Assembly: GCA_022709755.1 (NCBI GenBank)
Contig: JAKLIF010000005.1
Coordinates: forward strand, 1 to 64,000
Source of the DNA: Elusimicrobiota bacterium
Lineage (GTDB): Bacteria; Elusimicrobiota; Elusimicrobia; FEN-1173; JAKLIF01
Length of the DNA stretch: 64,000 nt
Reading direction: 5' to 3'
Below, piece by piece: positions 1-9,304 of the stretch. Numbering within the stretch: the first letter of the stretch is position 1; each line of letters opens with the position of its first letter. The translations under genes were made by a program, and so were the position numbers. The notes under the pieces were generated by a model. It did no database searches. It was not told where the DNA came from and saw nothing but the letters and a program-made list of their open reading frames with translations.

Positions 1-1
1 C

Positions 2-415
2 GACAGCCCCTACATGCTCCTGGTCGCGTCCGTTCGAACTGATTTGAGACGTCCGATGACGGACCAAGAAAACAGTCTTTTCGGCATCGACAAACTCAAT
101 GCGGTCCGGTCCACCATCCCGGCCGTCACCCACATCGATTACTCGGCTCGAGTGCAAACAGTAGATCAAGATCGGAATCCTCTCTTTTACAAGCTCCTTC
201 GGGCTTTTGAACGACAAACAGGATTCTCCGTCATCATCAATACATCTTTCAACGTCCGAGGAGAGCCCATCGTCTGCACCCCTGCGGAAGCGTATGTCTG
301 TTTTATGCGCACGGATATGGACTATCTGGTATTGGGGAATTTCCTCTTAAAGAAGACTGAACAAAAACCGCTCGAAAAAGACATCGACTGGCGGTCGACG
401 TTCGAATTGGACTGA
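2..415 (+). CDS. Carbamoyltransferase, C-terminal part (5' truncated)
   Basis: This is the last 137 codons of a carbamoyltransferase of the NodU/CmcH/TobZ family; the reading frame is open to the window edge. The visible part begins with DSPYM, the SPYM/SPFM signature near the start of the C-terminal domain, and contains NTSFNVRGEPIV, which is highly conserved in this family. Family members transfer a carbamoyl group from carbamoyl phosphate to a sugar hydroxyl through a carbamoyl-adenylate. The next gene starts 1 nt after the stop and is SxtJ-like, a common partner of these enzymes. Inference: it decorates a sugar of the surface glycan made by this locus. The N-terminal catalytic domain lies outside the window. 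Confidence 0.88.
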   Translation, partial: DSPYMLLVASVRTDLRRPMTDQENSLFGIDKLNAVRSTIPAVTHIDYSARVQTVDQDRNPLFYKLLRAFERQTGFSVIINTSFNVRGEPIVCTPAEAYVCFMRTDMDYLVLGNFLLKKTEQKPLEKDIDWRSTFELD

Positions 416-416
416 C

Positions 417-827
417 ATGATCATCGACGAGATCAAATCCATCAAGAGCGGCCACAAAGAACTGCGGGATTTTGGCATCGTGATGGGGATTGCCTTCACT
501 CTTCTAGGGATATACGGAACGCGCATACAAAGCCGCTGGGCAATGGCTTTCTGGGTCGTTTGCGTATGTTTCATCTCATTGGCTTTTATTCACCCGACTG
601 CCATGAAACCACTTCATAAAATCTGGATGACGATTGCGATTATCATCGGATCAATCGTTTCGAAGGTCGTGCTTTCTGCCTTCTTTTATCTGGTGATCAC
701 CCCCACGGGGGTGATTCAACGATTGTTAAAAAAATCTCTCCTGGATAACACGTTCGATCGATCAAAAAAAAGCTACTGGATCGACAAGAAACCTATTGAT
801 CCGGCCAATTACGACAAGCAATTTTAA
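417..827 (+). CDS. SxtJ-like small membrane protein
   Basis: A 136-residue protein with two or three hydrophobic segments (roughly residues 21-35, 43-60 and 68-96) and a polar C-terminal tail rich in Lys and Asp. Its size, hydrophobic layout and position directly behind a carbamoyltransferase match the SxtJ-like membrane protein family, named from the saxitoxin cluster; its biochemical role is not established. The start codon overlaps the end of the carbamoyltransferase region (TGACATG), implying translational coupling. The small DUF5989-type protein that often follows in related loci is absent here; only 33 nt separate this gene from the aminotransferase. Confidence 0.72.
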   Translation: MIIDEIKSIKSGHKELRDFGIVMGIAFTLLGIYGTRIQSRWAMAFWVVCVCFISLAFIHPTAMKPLHKIWMTIAIIIGSIVSKVVLSAFFYLVITPTGVIQRLLKKSLLDNTFDRSKKSYWIDKKPIDPANYDKQF

Positions 828-860
828 AACTGATCCTTTGACAAAAGCGAGGCATATCCC

Positions 861-2000
861 ATGAATACGCAAAAGAATCAATCCGCCGTGAAACCTTTCG
901 GGGAAATCCCGGTGGCCAACGTCGCGATCACCGAAGAAGATGCCAAAGCCGTCTATGAAACGGTCCGTGCCGGATGGATCAGCATGGGACCGAAAGTAAA
1001 GGAATTCGAGGGGTGTTTCTCTCAATACGTTGGGACCAAACATGCGATCGCCGCCAATAACGGCACGACCGCCCTTCACACGGTGCTGGCAGCGCTGGGG
1101 ATCGGGCCGGGAGATGAAGTCATCGTCCCCAGCATCACATTCATCTCGACGGCCAATGTCGTCCTCTACCAAAATGCGACCCTTAAATTGGCTGAATGCG
1201 ACCCGATGACGTACAACATCCGCCCCCAAGACATTGAAGCTCTTATCACCCCCAAAACAAAGGCAATCATCCCTGTCGACATGAATGGGCTCCCGGTGGA
1301 CTTCGATTCCATCCTGGATCTGGCGCGAAAACGGAACATCACGGTCATCGCCGATTCCGCCGAAAGCCTTGGCGCGGTCTACAAGGGGAAACGAATCGGC
1401 AGCCAGTGCCTCGTGCATATTTTTAGTTTCTTCCCGAACAAAAACGTTACCACGGGGGAAGGGGGAATGATCACGACCAGCGATGATTCCCTGGCGGACA
1501 AGATCCGCGTGCTCCGAAGCCAGGGCCAGGATTACAGGTATCACCACATCGAACTCGGATATAACTACCGAATGACGGACATTCAGGCCTCTCTCGGGAT
1601 CGGACAGGTTCGCCGCCTGGATGAGATGCTCAAAGAAAAACAACGCGTGGCCGACATATACACGTCCGCTTTTTCCAAATTCAAGAACCTGAAGGCCCCG
1701 TTCATCCCGAAATACGTCGACAAACATTCCTGGTATATGTATGCGATATCAGTCGCAGACCACATCGACAGGGACAAGGTCGTCCGCGGCCTCAAAGACC
1801 GAGGAATCGACACCCGGCTGAGTTTCCCTCCGGTACACACCCAGCCCTACTATCAAAAACGTTTCGGCTACACGAATGACTCGTTGCCTGTCAGCTACAA
1901 GGCCTGGTCGAAATTGATCAATATCCCGATGTGGCCGGGACTCCCCATGGACAAACAACAATTCGTCATCGACAGTCTTCGTGAACTTTGCGATGAATAG
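861..2000 (+). CDS. DegT/DnrJ/EryC1/StrS-family sugar aminotransferase
   Basis: A full-length (379 aa) PLP-dependent aminotransferase of the type that converts a keto-deoxy nucleotide sugar to an amino sugar, as in perosamine synthetase. The Schiff-base lysine is predicted at Lys194 in FPNKNVTTGEGG; upstream, NNGTTALH (about 70-77) binds the PLP phosphate, and DSAESLGA (about 164-171) supplies the Asp that contacts the pyridine nitrogen. NYRMTDIQA is also typical. An AGG-containing ribosome site lies about 10 nt before the ATG. A plausible substrate is GDP-4-keto-6-deoxymannose made by the GMD proteins of this locus (giving GDP-perosamine), but this is inference; related family members use UDP- or dTDP-sugars. 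Confidence 0.88.
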   Translation: MNTQKNQSAVKPFGEIPVANVAITEEDAKAVYETVRAGWISMGPKVKEFEGCFSQYVGTKHAIAANNGTTALHTVLAALGIGPGDEVIVPSITFISTANVVLYQNATLKLAECDPMTYNIRPQDIEALITPKTKAIIPVDMNGLPVDFDSILDLARKRNITVIADSAESLGAVYKGKRIGSQCLVHIFSFFPNKNVTTGEGGMITTSDDSLADKIRVLRSQGQDYRYHHIELGYNYRMTDIQASLGIGQVRRLDEMLKEKQRVADIYTSAFSKFKNLKAPFIPKYVDKHSWYMYAISVADHIDRDKVVRGLKDRGIDTRLSFPPVHTQPYYQKRFGYTNDSLPVSYKAWSKLINIPMWPGLPMDKQQFVIDSLRELCDE

Positions 2001-2008
2001 CCTCTTTC

Positions 2009-3025
2009 ATGGCGCCTGACCTCCACCCCGTCCTTCAGGACATCAACCGCATTCTTCCCTTGCTGTGCTGCCCGCAGGACCGTACGGCTCTCCGCATGGA
2101 GGAAGATCATCTCACCTGCCCGAACGGACATCGATTCCCAGTCGACAGGGGGATTCCGAACTTCCTGGACATGTCTCCGGACAAACAAAAGGAGCGCGGC
2201 ACCAGACTATTCGAAGAATCAACCGAATATTACGAGCGATTGCACGTCAAACGAACCAAAGAATGGAAGAAACTCCCGTTTCTGTTCGACAGGATATCGG
2301 GGACCGGCTGGCACTTGGATATCGGCTCCGGATCGGGATCCATCGTCATCGCCAACGCACGGCGGGGAATGCCATCTATCGGACTGGAGGTTTCGCACAT
2401 CGGATCTGTTTTTGCCTCAACGCTGGCCAAGCGTCTCAATCTGACCAATAGTTTCTTCGTGACCGGAGATGCCACGCGGATCCCCTTTCGCAGCAAATCC
2501 ATCCGGTGGGTCACATCCTATACCGTCATTGAACATCTGTATGCCCCGGAGGATTGCATCGCCGAAATCGCGCGGATACTACAGCCGGATGGAACAGCCA
2601 TCATCAATACGATCAACTATTTCACCTTTCTCCCTTCCGCCGGGCTGAAATCCTTGAAATGCTTTTTCAAAAACATCGCCAAATACGTTCGAGTCGGGGG
2701 GCACTCGAGACCCCGTCAAACCAGCGAGAAAGAAAATGTGACCCATATGGCCTGGAAATCAGGAGCGGATGTCGATCTCTTCGAACCCATCTCTTTTGAA
2801 CTCCGGGAAATGTTTTCCAAGCATCTTCGACTGGAACGCTATCTCACGTTCGGGAGAATCCCCCGACGAACCGAACTTTATTTTTCGGATAATCTATCCC
2901 CGATCGAGCGAGATCTATCTCCACTCAAGATCCTCATCGACGCGGCCTTTTATTCACTTAATTTCCTTCCCGGAATCCGCCATATGGGAAAAACGATCAC
3001 CGTGATGGCGCATCCGCAAAAATGA
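2009..3025 (+). CDS. Class I SAM methyltransferase with N-terminal Trm112-like zinc ribbon
   Basis: A 338-residue protein. Residues 15-50 form a Trm112-like zinc ribbon: a CC pair, a CP-type Cys about 20 residues later, and the GIPNFL ending usual for this module. A Rossmann methyltransferase domain follows, with SAM-binding motif I LDIGSGSGS at about 108-116 and the acidic motif-III region VIEHLYAPEDC near 174. The remaining 120 residues are family-specific. It lies 6 nt before another methyltransferase. Inference: it methylates a sugar or lipid intermediate of the glycan pathway; the acceptor cannot be read from the sequence. Confidence 0.82.
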   Translation: MAPDLHPVLQDINRILPLLCCPQDRTALRMEEDHLTCPNGHRFPVDRGIPNFLDMSPDKQKERGTRLFEESTEYYERLHVKRTKEWKKLPFLFDRISGTGWHLDIGSGSGSIVIANARRGMPSIGLEVSHIGSVFASTLAKRLNLTNSFFVTGDATRIPFRSKSIRWVTSYTVIEHLYAPEDCIAEIARILQPDGTAIINTINYFTFLPSAGLKSLKCFFKNIAKYVRVGGHSRPRQTSEKENVTHMAWKSGADVDLFEPISFELREMFSKHLRLERYLTFGRIPRRTELYFSDNLSPIERDLSPLKILIDAAFYSLNFLPGIRHMGKTITVMAHPQK

Positions 3026-3031
3026 TGACTC

Positions 3032-3826
3032 ATGTTTAAACAACTCGAACGGACCTGCCTTCGGACCGTCTGCAAATTCAACGACCTGGCGAAACGAGCC
3101 GCTATTCGGCTCGTTTATTACACAGGCAAAAGCCGTGAACGGGTGCATCCCAAGCATTTGCTCGAAATACGCAAAAATTACTGGTTTTTAGACCATTTAA
3201 AACCGGGGGACACCGTCATCGATATCGGTTGCGGAACAGGATTTAAGACCATCGCGGCGGGGAAGATCTGTCATTCCGGCTTCGGGGTCGATCAATGTGA
3301 GGATTTACTGTTCATTGGGAAACGAGAGGCATCGAGGCAGAATCAACTCCATGTGCATTTTTTGAGAGCCGACATGGAATCCTCTCTTTGTTTCAAAAAA
3401 GACTCATTTGACGCCGTCATGCTTTTTGACGTATTGGAACATGTGCATAGGAGGAACGAGCTGCTCCGTGAAATCCACTACATCCTCAAACCGACGGGGA
3501 TTTTACTACTCTCCGTCCCCAACCGGGAAACCGACTGGAAAAAACACCTTCAAAGAGCCGGGTTGCCTTTCTATTCGGATCTCGACCATAAAATCGAATA
3601 CACGCGAGACGAGATTGCGGAAGAACTGTCCTCCGCCGGTTTCATCCCGACCGGTCCCGTCATGACGGAAGTATACGACACGCCCTGGGCGGGCCTCATC
3701 GATCTGCTCGGCGGCCTCTCTCTGTCTCTCTACCGTCGATGTTCCGAATGGAAGATGCTCTATGCGGAACAACACCCCGAGCAATCGACGGGCTTCCGAT
3801 TCGTGTGTCGGAAATCGACGCCATGA
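3032..3826 (+). CDS. Class I SAM-dependent methyltransferase
   Basis: A 264-residue Rossmann-fold methyltransferase. SAM-binding motif I is VIDIGCGTG at about residues 62-70, and FDAVMLFDVLEHVHR (about 125-139) carries the acidic/VLEH signature seen in glycan-modifying methyltransferases. The stop overlaps the start of the next glycosyltransferase as ATGA, so the two are probably translationally coupled. It is the second of six such enzymes in the locus. The acceptor is unknown. Confidence 0.82.
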   Translation: MFKQLERTCLRTVCKFNDLAKRAAIRLVYYTGKSRERVHPKHLLEIRKNYWFLDHLKPGDTVIDIGCGTGFKTIAAGKICHSGFGVDQCEDLLFIGKREASRQNQLHVHFLRADMESSLCFKKDSFDAVMLFDVLEHVHRRNELLREIHYILKPTGILLLSVPNRETDWKKHLQRAGLPFYSDLDHKIEYTRDEIAEELSSAGFIPTGPVMTEVYDTPWAGLIDLLGGLSLSLYRRCSEWKMLYAEQHPEQSTGFRFVCRKSTP

Positions 3827-5124
3827 AAGTCCTCTTCGTCACCGATTATTTTCCACCAGTCGCTCCCGGCGGTGCCGAGTGGAGTAATTACTATCAGCTA
3901 TCCAATCTCGCTCAAAGAGGCGTGTCGCTGGGACTGGCCACCATCGGGCATGGACCGACACCTCTTCCCATAGATGGCGTTTCTGTTTTTTCGATGCCCA
4001 TTCCATTCAAACTCCCTCCGGGTCAAAGGATCCACCGGCAAGGAGTCCTCGAAAACATTCTCTTTCATGCGGGATACGCCCGCTTTGTGCGCCGGACAGC
4101 GCGAGTCTTCCGCCCCGACGTCATCCATGCTCAATCCAAGAACAGCCTCCCGGCCGCCGCCTGGGCGGCTCAGCGCCTTCATATCCCACTCGTGTTCACG
4201 CTGCGTGATATCGGGCTGGCTTGTCCTTTTGGGATGTGTTTTGTGAATGGACGTGAGCGATGTGATGATTTTTCTTTGTTCAAGCTATTGGGGTCCTGTT
4301 CTTCCTTCCTGATTGACCGATACACCCCGGGGGGGATCTTACAAACCCTTAAAGTCAAACTTTTAGCCCTCGTCCTCTGGCCAGACACTAAATTAAAACA
4401 GTTTTGCCTTAAACGTGTTGATTGGCTGATCTCTCCGAGCCGAGGTCTTCTGGAGGCCTACCCACCTTCTCTATTGCCAAGTCCCGAGCGGAGGGAAATC
4501 ATCCCGCACTTCCCGCCACCGCCTCATAAAGAAGCCCCGGCCTCTTCGGGGTTAGCATTCCTATCGCCTCTCAAGGGGAAACGATTCGTTCTCTACGCGG
4601 GTAAATTATCCCTTGGGAAAGGAACCTATACGTTGATCGAAGCCATCAAAAACATCGCTCCGAAACACCCGGATGTCTCCTATGTTTTCATTGGCAAAGG
4701 GACTCTGAAAGATCGTAACGCCCCCCACACATACTTTTTTGATAGCATCCCCCATTCGGATCTATTGGATGTGATGAGACAGGCAGAGATCGTTGTGGTC
4801 CCGTCCATAGTGCCAGAAGCCTATAATCGTGTCGCATTGGAAGCCATGGATGCCGGAAAACCTGTCATTGCGGCCCGGAGTGGCTCCCTCCCCGAACAGG
4901 TAAAGGACAAAATCACAGGGCTCCTGTTCTCTCCGGGACGGACGGACGAGCTGGCCCGGGCCTTAGACGCGTTGTTGAGTTCCCCGTCTCAAGCCCACGA
5001 CATGGGGAAAGCAGGGAAAGATCATATTTCCACGATCCATTCAAATGAGAAAATACTCACCCTGTTGACCTCCCTTTACTCAAAAGCGACAGCACCCTAT
5101 TCTGAATTGCGCCCATCTCAATGA
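3823..5124 (+). CDS. GT4-type glycosyltransferase
   Basis: A 433-residue GT-B glycosyltransferase. The open frame extends 28 codons upstream, but the protein clearly begins at MKVLFVTDYFPP, whose ATG overlaps the preceding stop (ATGA). The N-terminal domain has the Gly-rich loop APGGAEW that contacts the donor phosphate. The C-terminal domain has VLYAGKLSLGKG and the EX7E signature PEAYNRVALEAM, which binds the nucleotide sugar. Family members are usually cytoplasmic or peripheral membrane enzymes with retaining chemistry. Donor and acceptor cannot be deduced. Confidence 0.86.
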   Translation: MKVLFVTDYFPPVAPGGAEWSNYYQLSNLAQRGVSLGLATIGHGPTPLPIDGVSVFSMPIPFKLPPGQRIHRQGVLENILFHAGYARFVRRTARVFRPDVIHAQSKNSLPAAAWAAQRLHIPLVFTLRDIGLACPFGMCFVNGRERCDDFSLFKLLGSCSSFLIDRYTPGGILQTLKVKLLALVLWPDTKLKQFCLKRVDWLISPSRGLLEAYPPSLLPSPERREIIPHFPPPPHKEAPASSGLAFLSPLKGKRFVLYAGKLSLGKGTYTLIEAIKNIAPKHPDVSYVFIGKGTLKDRNAPHTYFFDSIPHSDLLDVMRQAEIVVVPSIVPEAYNRVALEAMDAGKPVIAARSGSLPEQVKDKITGLLFSPGRTDELARALDALLSSPSQAHDMGKAGKDHISTIHSNEKILTLLTSLYSKATAPYSELRPSQ

Positions 5125-5918
5125 CAAACCACACCGCCCCGGCTCAAAAGAAACGTCTCATCCTTCGAATGGATGACATCGGCGCTTCCACAAAACACCA
5201 TGAACGATACGGACTGACCCGTCTCCCGATAGGACCCATCCGGCTCCCATTCCCGGGGAATTTCCTTTTCCTCAAATCCATCAAACCCTTTCGAAAATGG
5301 GGGCCTTATCAAGAAATGACCGCGGCCATATGGAAAGATGTTTTTCTCGCCCTGGATGAATTCAAAGCAAAACTCACCGTGGCCATCACCGGTTCTTGGA
5401 TCGAAGGAGACGGAACCCGCGTCCCGTTCGATAAGAAGTTCCCGGAAGAAGCAGCGATCCTCGCGGAGGGACTGAAAGCCGGATTTCTTGAAATCGCCAA
5501 CCATGGTTTGACTCACTGCGTGACCCATGACAATCTGTTCAGGCCCCGGCTTTTTTCGAGCAACAGAGCATTCCATCGCGAATTCTGGGATTGGGTGCCC
5601 GTTTCCGACCATAAGGAGCATCTCTCCCGATCCCAGGACATCCTAGAAAAGACCTTCGGCATCCGTCCTGTCACGTTCGTTCCTCCGGGCAATGTTTACA
5701 GTCAGGACACTCTTCAACTGGCTTACGATGAGGGATTACGTTTCATCTCCTGCACCCGCGATCCCGGGACGACGAGTCCGCTCCGATACATTCCGGACGA
5801 ACATGTCATGAGTTTTCATGATCGGGAAATTGTATTATTTGGAACATCATGGCTCAGATCCCGGCTGAACGGACATCCGGAAGATCGCTTTATCTTAGCA
5901 AGGGAATATTTCTCATAA
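5121..5918 (+). CDS. Polysaccharide deacetylase-family protein
   Basis: A 265-residue protein resembling NodB-type carbohydrate esterases. Near the N-terminus LILRMDDIG (about 12-20) supplies the paired Asp residues expected in motif 1, and EIANHGLTHC (about 122-131) supplies the HxxxH metal-binding motif 2. RPVTFVPPGN (about 181-190) matches the motif that normally starts with an Arg and Pro. There is no signal peptide, so it probably acts in the cytoplasm on a nucleotide- or lipid-linked sugar. Its ATG overlaps the stop of the preceding glycosyltransferase (ATGA). The likely reaction is N- or O-deacetylation of a precursor. Confidence 0.72.
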   Translation: MTNHTAPAQKKRLILRMDDIGASTKHHERYGLTRLPIGPIRLPFPGNFLFLKSIKPFRKWGPYQEMTAAIWKDVFLALDEFKAKLTVAITGSWIEGDGTRVPFDKKFPEEAAILAEGLKAGFLEIANHGLTHCVTHDNLFRPRLFSSNRAFHREFWDWVPVSDHKEHLSRSQDILEKTFGIRPVTFVPPGNVYSQDTLQLAYDEGLRFISCTRDPGTTSPLRYIPDEHVMSFHDREIVLFGTSWLRSRLNGHPEDRFILAREYFS

Positions 5919-5922
5919 AGAC

Positions 5923-7074
5923 ATGTCACAAAACCCAAAGGCCATCGGCCTCATCGCAACCCTTCACAGCGGTCTGACGGATTTGCACCGGCATGGCCAG
6001 GCCCATCGATTGTTGAATTATTATTTCAAGTCTTATCTCACCCAGTTCGATCACATCTACTACTTCAGTTATTTCGATGAGGATATCCGTTCATTCACGG
6101 AAGATGCGGAATTGGTTTCCAAGGTGACCATCTGTTCAAAACCCCGTTGGATCCCCGACAAACTGTACGCTCTTCTCCTCCCGATCTGGTACTGGTCCTC
6201 GTTCAGAAAATGCCGTGTTTTTCGCGTTTTTCAGGCGACCGGTTCATTGCCGCTGCTTCTTTCCAACTTATTCTTCAAAACACCGTCGCTTGTCACGTTC
6301 GGCTACGACTATTTCGGACTTGCTCAAATGCGGGGGAAATCTTTCCTGCATCTGAAGGCCCTTCTTGCCGTTGAACAACTGGCAATCAAGCAGGCAACGA
6401 AAGTCCTGGTGCCCAATCGTTTGCCGGTACGCCGGGAGAACGAGATGGCCGCCCGAAAAACGATCGTCATCCCCAATGGGACCGACACGACCCTGTTCGT
6501 TCCCCACAAGGGAAGGACGCCCGGACAGAGCAAGACAGTCCTTTTTGTCGGCCGATTTGAAAAGGAGAAGAATCTGCCTTGCCTTTTGAGAGCGGTGAGA
6601 TCTCTCGCCTCCCGCCACCCCATCAAACTCCTCCTCATCGGCGACGGGGCCGAACGTCAATGGTTGCGCCAAACCGCAAAAGAGTGGGGGATCGATCTGA
6701 CGATGATCCTCCGCGTCGCCCATGAAGATCTTGTAACCTACTATCAGAATGCGGATGTATTTGTTCTCCCTTCGTTCACAGAAGGACATCCCAAAGTACT
6801 CATCGAGGCCATGTCCTGCGCTGCCCCCTGTGCCGTATCTCGATGCCGGGCCCATGAAAACATCATCGAAGAAAGGGTCGACGGCCTTCTTTTTGATCCC
6901 CATTCCGACACCGACTGCGCGACCATGATCGACCAGCTCTTGAGTGACACCGTTTTGGCGAATAGACTCGGTGAAAAAGCACATGCGAAGGTGATGGACC
7001 GTTATAATCTCGAGAAGAACCTGGCTTACGAAGCCCAGGTCTTGTCCGATTTGTCAAAGAAAATCACACCTTAA
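5923..7074 (+). CDS. GT4-type glycosyltransferase
   Basis: A 383-residue GT-B glycosyltransferase. The second domain begins near FVGRFEKEKNLPCLL, followed by LLIGDGAE, and the EX7E motif is within SFTEGHPKVLIEAMSC. It starts 4 nt after the preceding stop and is followed by a 46-nt gap containing a GAGGAG ribosome site for the next gene. The N-terminal half is diverged from its neighbours, as is usual for acceptor-specific domains. Donor and acceptor are unknown. Confidence 0.84.
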   Translation: MSQNPKAIGLIATLHSGLTDLHRHGQAHRLLNYYFKSYLTQFDHIYYFSYFDEDIRSFTEDAELVSKVTICSKPRWIPDKLYALLLPIWYWSSFRKCRVFRVFQATGSLPLLLSNLFFKTPSLVTFGYDYFGLAQMRGKSFLHLKALLAVEQLAIKQATKVLVPNRLPVRRENEMAARKTIVIPNGTDTTLFVPHKGRTPGQSKTVLFVGRFEKEKNLPCLLRAVRSLASRHPIKLLLIGDGAERQWLRQTAKEWGIDLTMILRVAHEDLVTYYQNADVFVLPSFTEGHPKVLIEAMSCAAPCAVSRCRAHENIIEERVDGLLFDPHSDTDCATMIDQLLSDTVLANRLGEKAHAKVMDRYNLEKNLAYEAQVLSDLSKKITP

Positions 7075-7120
7075 AACGATACCATGCACCTTTTACCCTG
7101 ACGAGGAGAAACACTGTTCC

Positions 7121-7798
7121 ATGAGCATAATCGGAAATTGGCTGGGTTACTCAGTACACCGGAGAAGACTGGATAAGTTCCTATTCCGTGCTACGCCGCT
7201 ATTCCACGGACACGTCATCGACATCGGGGGAACGAGCAAACCTCGTGGAAAATTCCGATTGAACCGATCCGAACAGGTCTCATACGTCACACGGATAAAT
7301 ATATCCGCCGAAACGGCTCCCGATATTATCGCCAATGCCATTGCCTTGCCGTGCCGTGAGAGGAGCGCCGACACAGTCCTCTCCACCGAGGTTTTGGAAT
7401 ATGTGGATGATCCGGCGAGAATGATCTCGGAATGTCTGCGGTGCCTGAAACCGAATGGACAACTGATCATTTCGGCTCCCTTCACGCACCGGGTCGATCA
7501 TCCATCCGATCGCTGGCGTTACAGCCGATACTGGTTCGAATGGCAGTTCCGATCGAACGGAGTATCGGATTATTCCATCCACGCGATGGGGGGGGCATGG
7601 AATTCCATCGCCCACATTGTAAAAACATCCATCTTGAAATCGAATCAATTTATACGCCCATGGCTGGCGCTACTGACCATGCCGCTCATCGAGACTCTCA
7701 CCCTCATCGATGATCTCTTCATCAACGATTCGGATCAATCAGACTGGACCACCGGTTATTTCTGTATCGCACGGAAACCCGGCCTGCCGGATAAATAA
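7121..7798 (+). CDS. Class I SAM-dependent methyltransferase
   Basis: A 225-residue protein with a Rossmann methyltransferase core. Motif I is shortened to VIDIGG (about 31-36), and STEVLEYVDDP (about 88-98) is the post-II/III region typical of Methyltransf_11-like enzymes. RVDHPSDRWRYS follows, a motif frequent in surface-polysaccharide methyltransferases. A GAGGAG ribosome site lies about 12 nt upstream of the ATG. The acceptor is probably a sugar hydroxyl; that is inference from the neighbouring flippase and glycosyltransferases. Confidence 0.76.
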   Translation: MSIIGNWLGYSVHRRRLDKFLFRATPLFHGHVIDIGGTSKPRGKFRLNRSEQVSYVTRINISAETAPDIIANAIALPCRERSADTVLSTEVLEYVDDPARMISECLRCLKPNGQLIISAPFTHRVDHPSDRWRYSRYWFEWQFRSNGVSDYSIHAMGGAWNSIAHIVKTSILKSNQFIRPWLALLTMPLIETLTLIDDLFINDSDQSDWTTGYFCIARKPGLPDK

Positions 7799-7805
7799 CG
7801 CGCAT

Positions 7806-9281
7806 ATGCTCGGGCGAAAAACGCTCATACTCTTCGCTGGGCAATGGATCAATTATGCCGTCCAGCTCGCAAGCAGCATCCTTATCGCGAGGGCCCTGGG
7901 ACCCGAAATGAACGGCAAGATGGGTTTTGCCTTTGGAGCCATCGGCCTTTTCATGATGCTCACCGGACTGGGAGCCGCCCAAGCCCATCAAAAACGCGTG
8001 GCGGAAGGCCAACCGATCCCGCTCTGCATGGGGACCTATACCGCCATTCTGCTGTCCCTGAACCTGACGGCGGTCTTACTCTGTGGCATATTCTGGAACG
8101 TCATTTCCCCGAAATTCCATACCACTCCGGAAAAACACGCTTTTTTCCTGTTCCTGGCCTATCAAATGATGTTAACGCTCTCCAACGTATTCATATATAC
8201 GTTTTACGCACGGGGGGAAATCGCCAAAGCCGGTTTCGCAGGACTCCTGTCGAAAATAGCCAGACTGTTCCTGGTGGTCTGCGTCATCTTCCTTTCCCCG
8301 AATCTGCGCGGGGTCGCCTTGGCGATGATCGGTGAAGCCCTTGTTTTGATCGGTATGTGCTGGAGGATGAGCGCCGGTTACGGGCGTATGATTTTGCCGA
8401 CATGGCAATCTCTCAAAAGCTACTGGGCCTACACGAAACCGTTGGCCGTCACGGCTCCCTTCGGCGTTCTGGGGGACAGCGCCGACAGGGTGATCGGGGG
8501 GATGCACTGGCACATGGCGCAACTCGGACATTACAATATTGCACGGAATTTCCTCGGAATCGCCAAAAACGTCCCCTCCGCCGGCGTCACAGTGCTCTTT
8601 CCCCGGATGGCGGCATTGTACGCGGAAGGACGACACGAAGAGCTCCATCGGACGTTTTATGAGGGGATTCGAAAACTTCTGCTCCTCATGACGCCTTTGG
8701 TTGTTCTGGGGATCGCGTTCTCGAAACTGGGAGTCCGGATGCTCTACGGTGCAGAATTTCTCCCGGCCTCTACCGCCATCAACGGATTTTTGATCATGGT
8801 CTGGCTGAACACCCTTCTCACTCCCTACCATTTCCTGGTTTACGCGATCGAAAAACATCAAAAGTTCGCCTACATCATGCCCATCAGCCAATTGCTGTAT
8901 ATCGCCGCTTTTTTCATCGTCACAGGAGCTTGGTCTCCGTTCGGGCTGGGAACAGCCGCTTTCGTCAATTGCATCCCGAACGTCGTCCCGATGATCGTCG
9001 TCGCCGGATTATGCCTGAAACACACGGGGATATCCTTTGACTGGAGCATCTGGCGGTTTCTCGCGGCCGGACTTCTAATGTATCTGCCTTTTGCAATCAT
9101 CACTCCTTACTGGCAAGGAGCGGGGGGGCTCTTCCTCGCCACGCCCCTCTCCGTTGGCCTGTATATTCTGGGTGTGTTCCGCCTCAGAAAAATGATAAAA
9201 TCCGACATCTCGTATTTCCTGGATCTGATCCATCCGCACCGGCTTTATCAATACGTCAGGGGAGAGATATCTCAAGCGTGA
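7806..9281 (+). CDS. Wzx-like oligosaccharide flippase (first copy)
   Basis: A 491-residue polytopic protein with about 12-14 hydrophobic helices, matching the MOP/polysaccharide_synt superfamily in length and in its opening pattern GRKTLILFAGQWINY...ARALGP. The frame is open 32 codons further upstream, but that stretch lies over the preceding methyltransferase and is not hydrophobic, so the ATG at 7806 is preferred. Wzx proteins move undecaprenyl-diphosphate-linked repeat units to the periplasmic face of the inner membrane. A second, differently sized flippase lies at 24750, next to the polymerase. Confidence 0.85.
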   Translation: MLGRKTLILFAGQWINYAVQLASSILIARALGPEMNGKMGFAFGAIGLFMMLTGLGAAQAHQKRVAEGQPIPLCMGTYTAILLSLNLTAVLLCGIFWNVISPKFHTTPEKHAFFLFLAYQMMLTLSNVFIYTFYARGEIAKAGFAGLLSKIARLFLVVCVIFLSPNLRGVALAMIGEALVLIGMCWRMSAGYGRMILPTWQSLKSYWAYTKPLAVTAPFGVLGDSADRVIGGMHWHMAQLGHYNIARNFLGIAKNVPSAGVTVLFPRMAALYAEGRHEELHRTFYEGIRKLLLLMTPLVVLGIAFSKLGVRMLYGAEFLPASTAINGFLIMVWLNTLLTPYHFLVYAIEKHQKFAYIMPISQLLYIAAFFIVTGAWSPFGLGTAAFVNCIPNVVPMIVVAGLCLKHTGISFDWSIWRFLAAGLLMYLPFAIITPYWQGAGGLFLATPLSVGLYILGVFRLRKMIKSDISYFLDLIHPHRLYQYVRGEISQA

Positions 9282-9304
9282 CATCGTTTTAGCTTTTTCA
9301 ATCC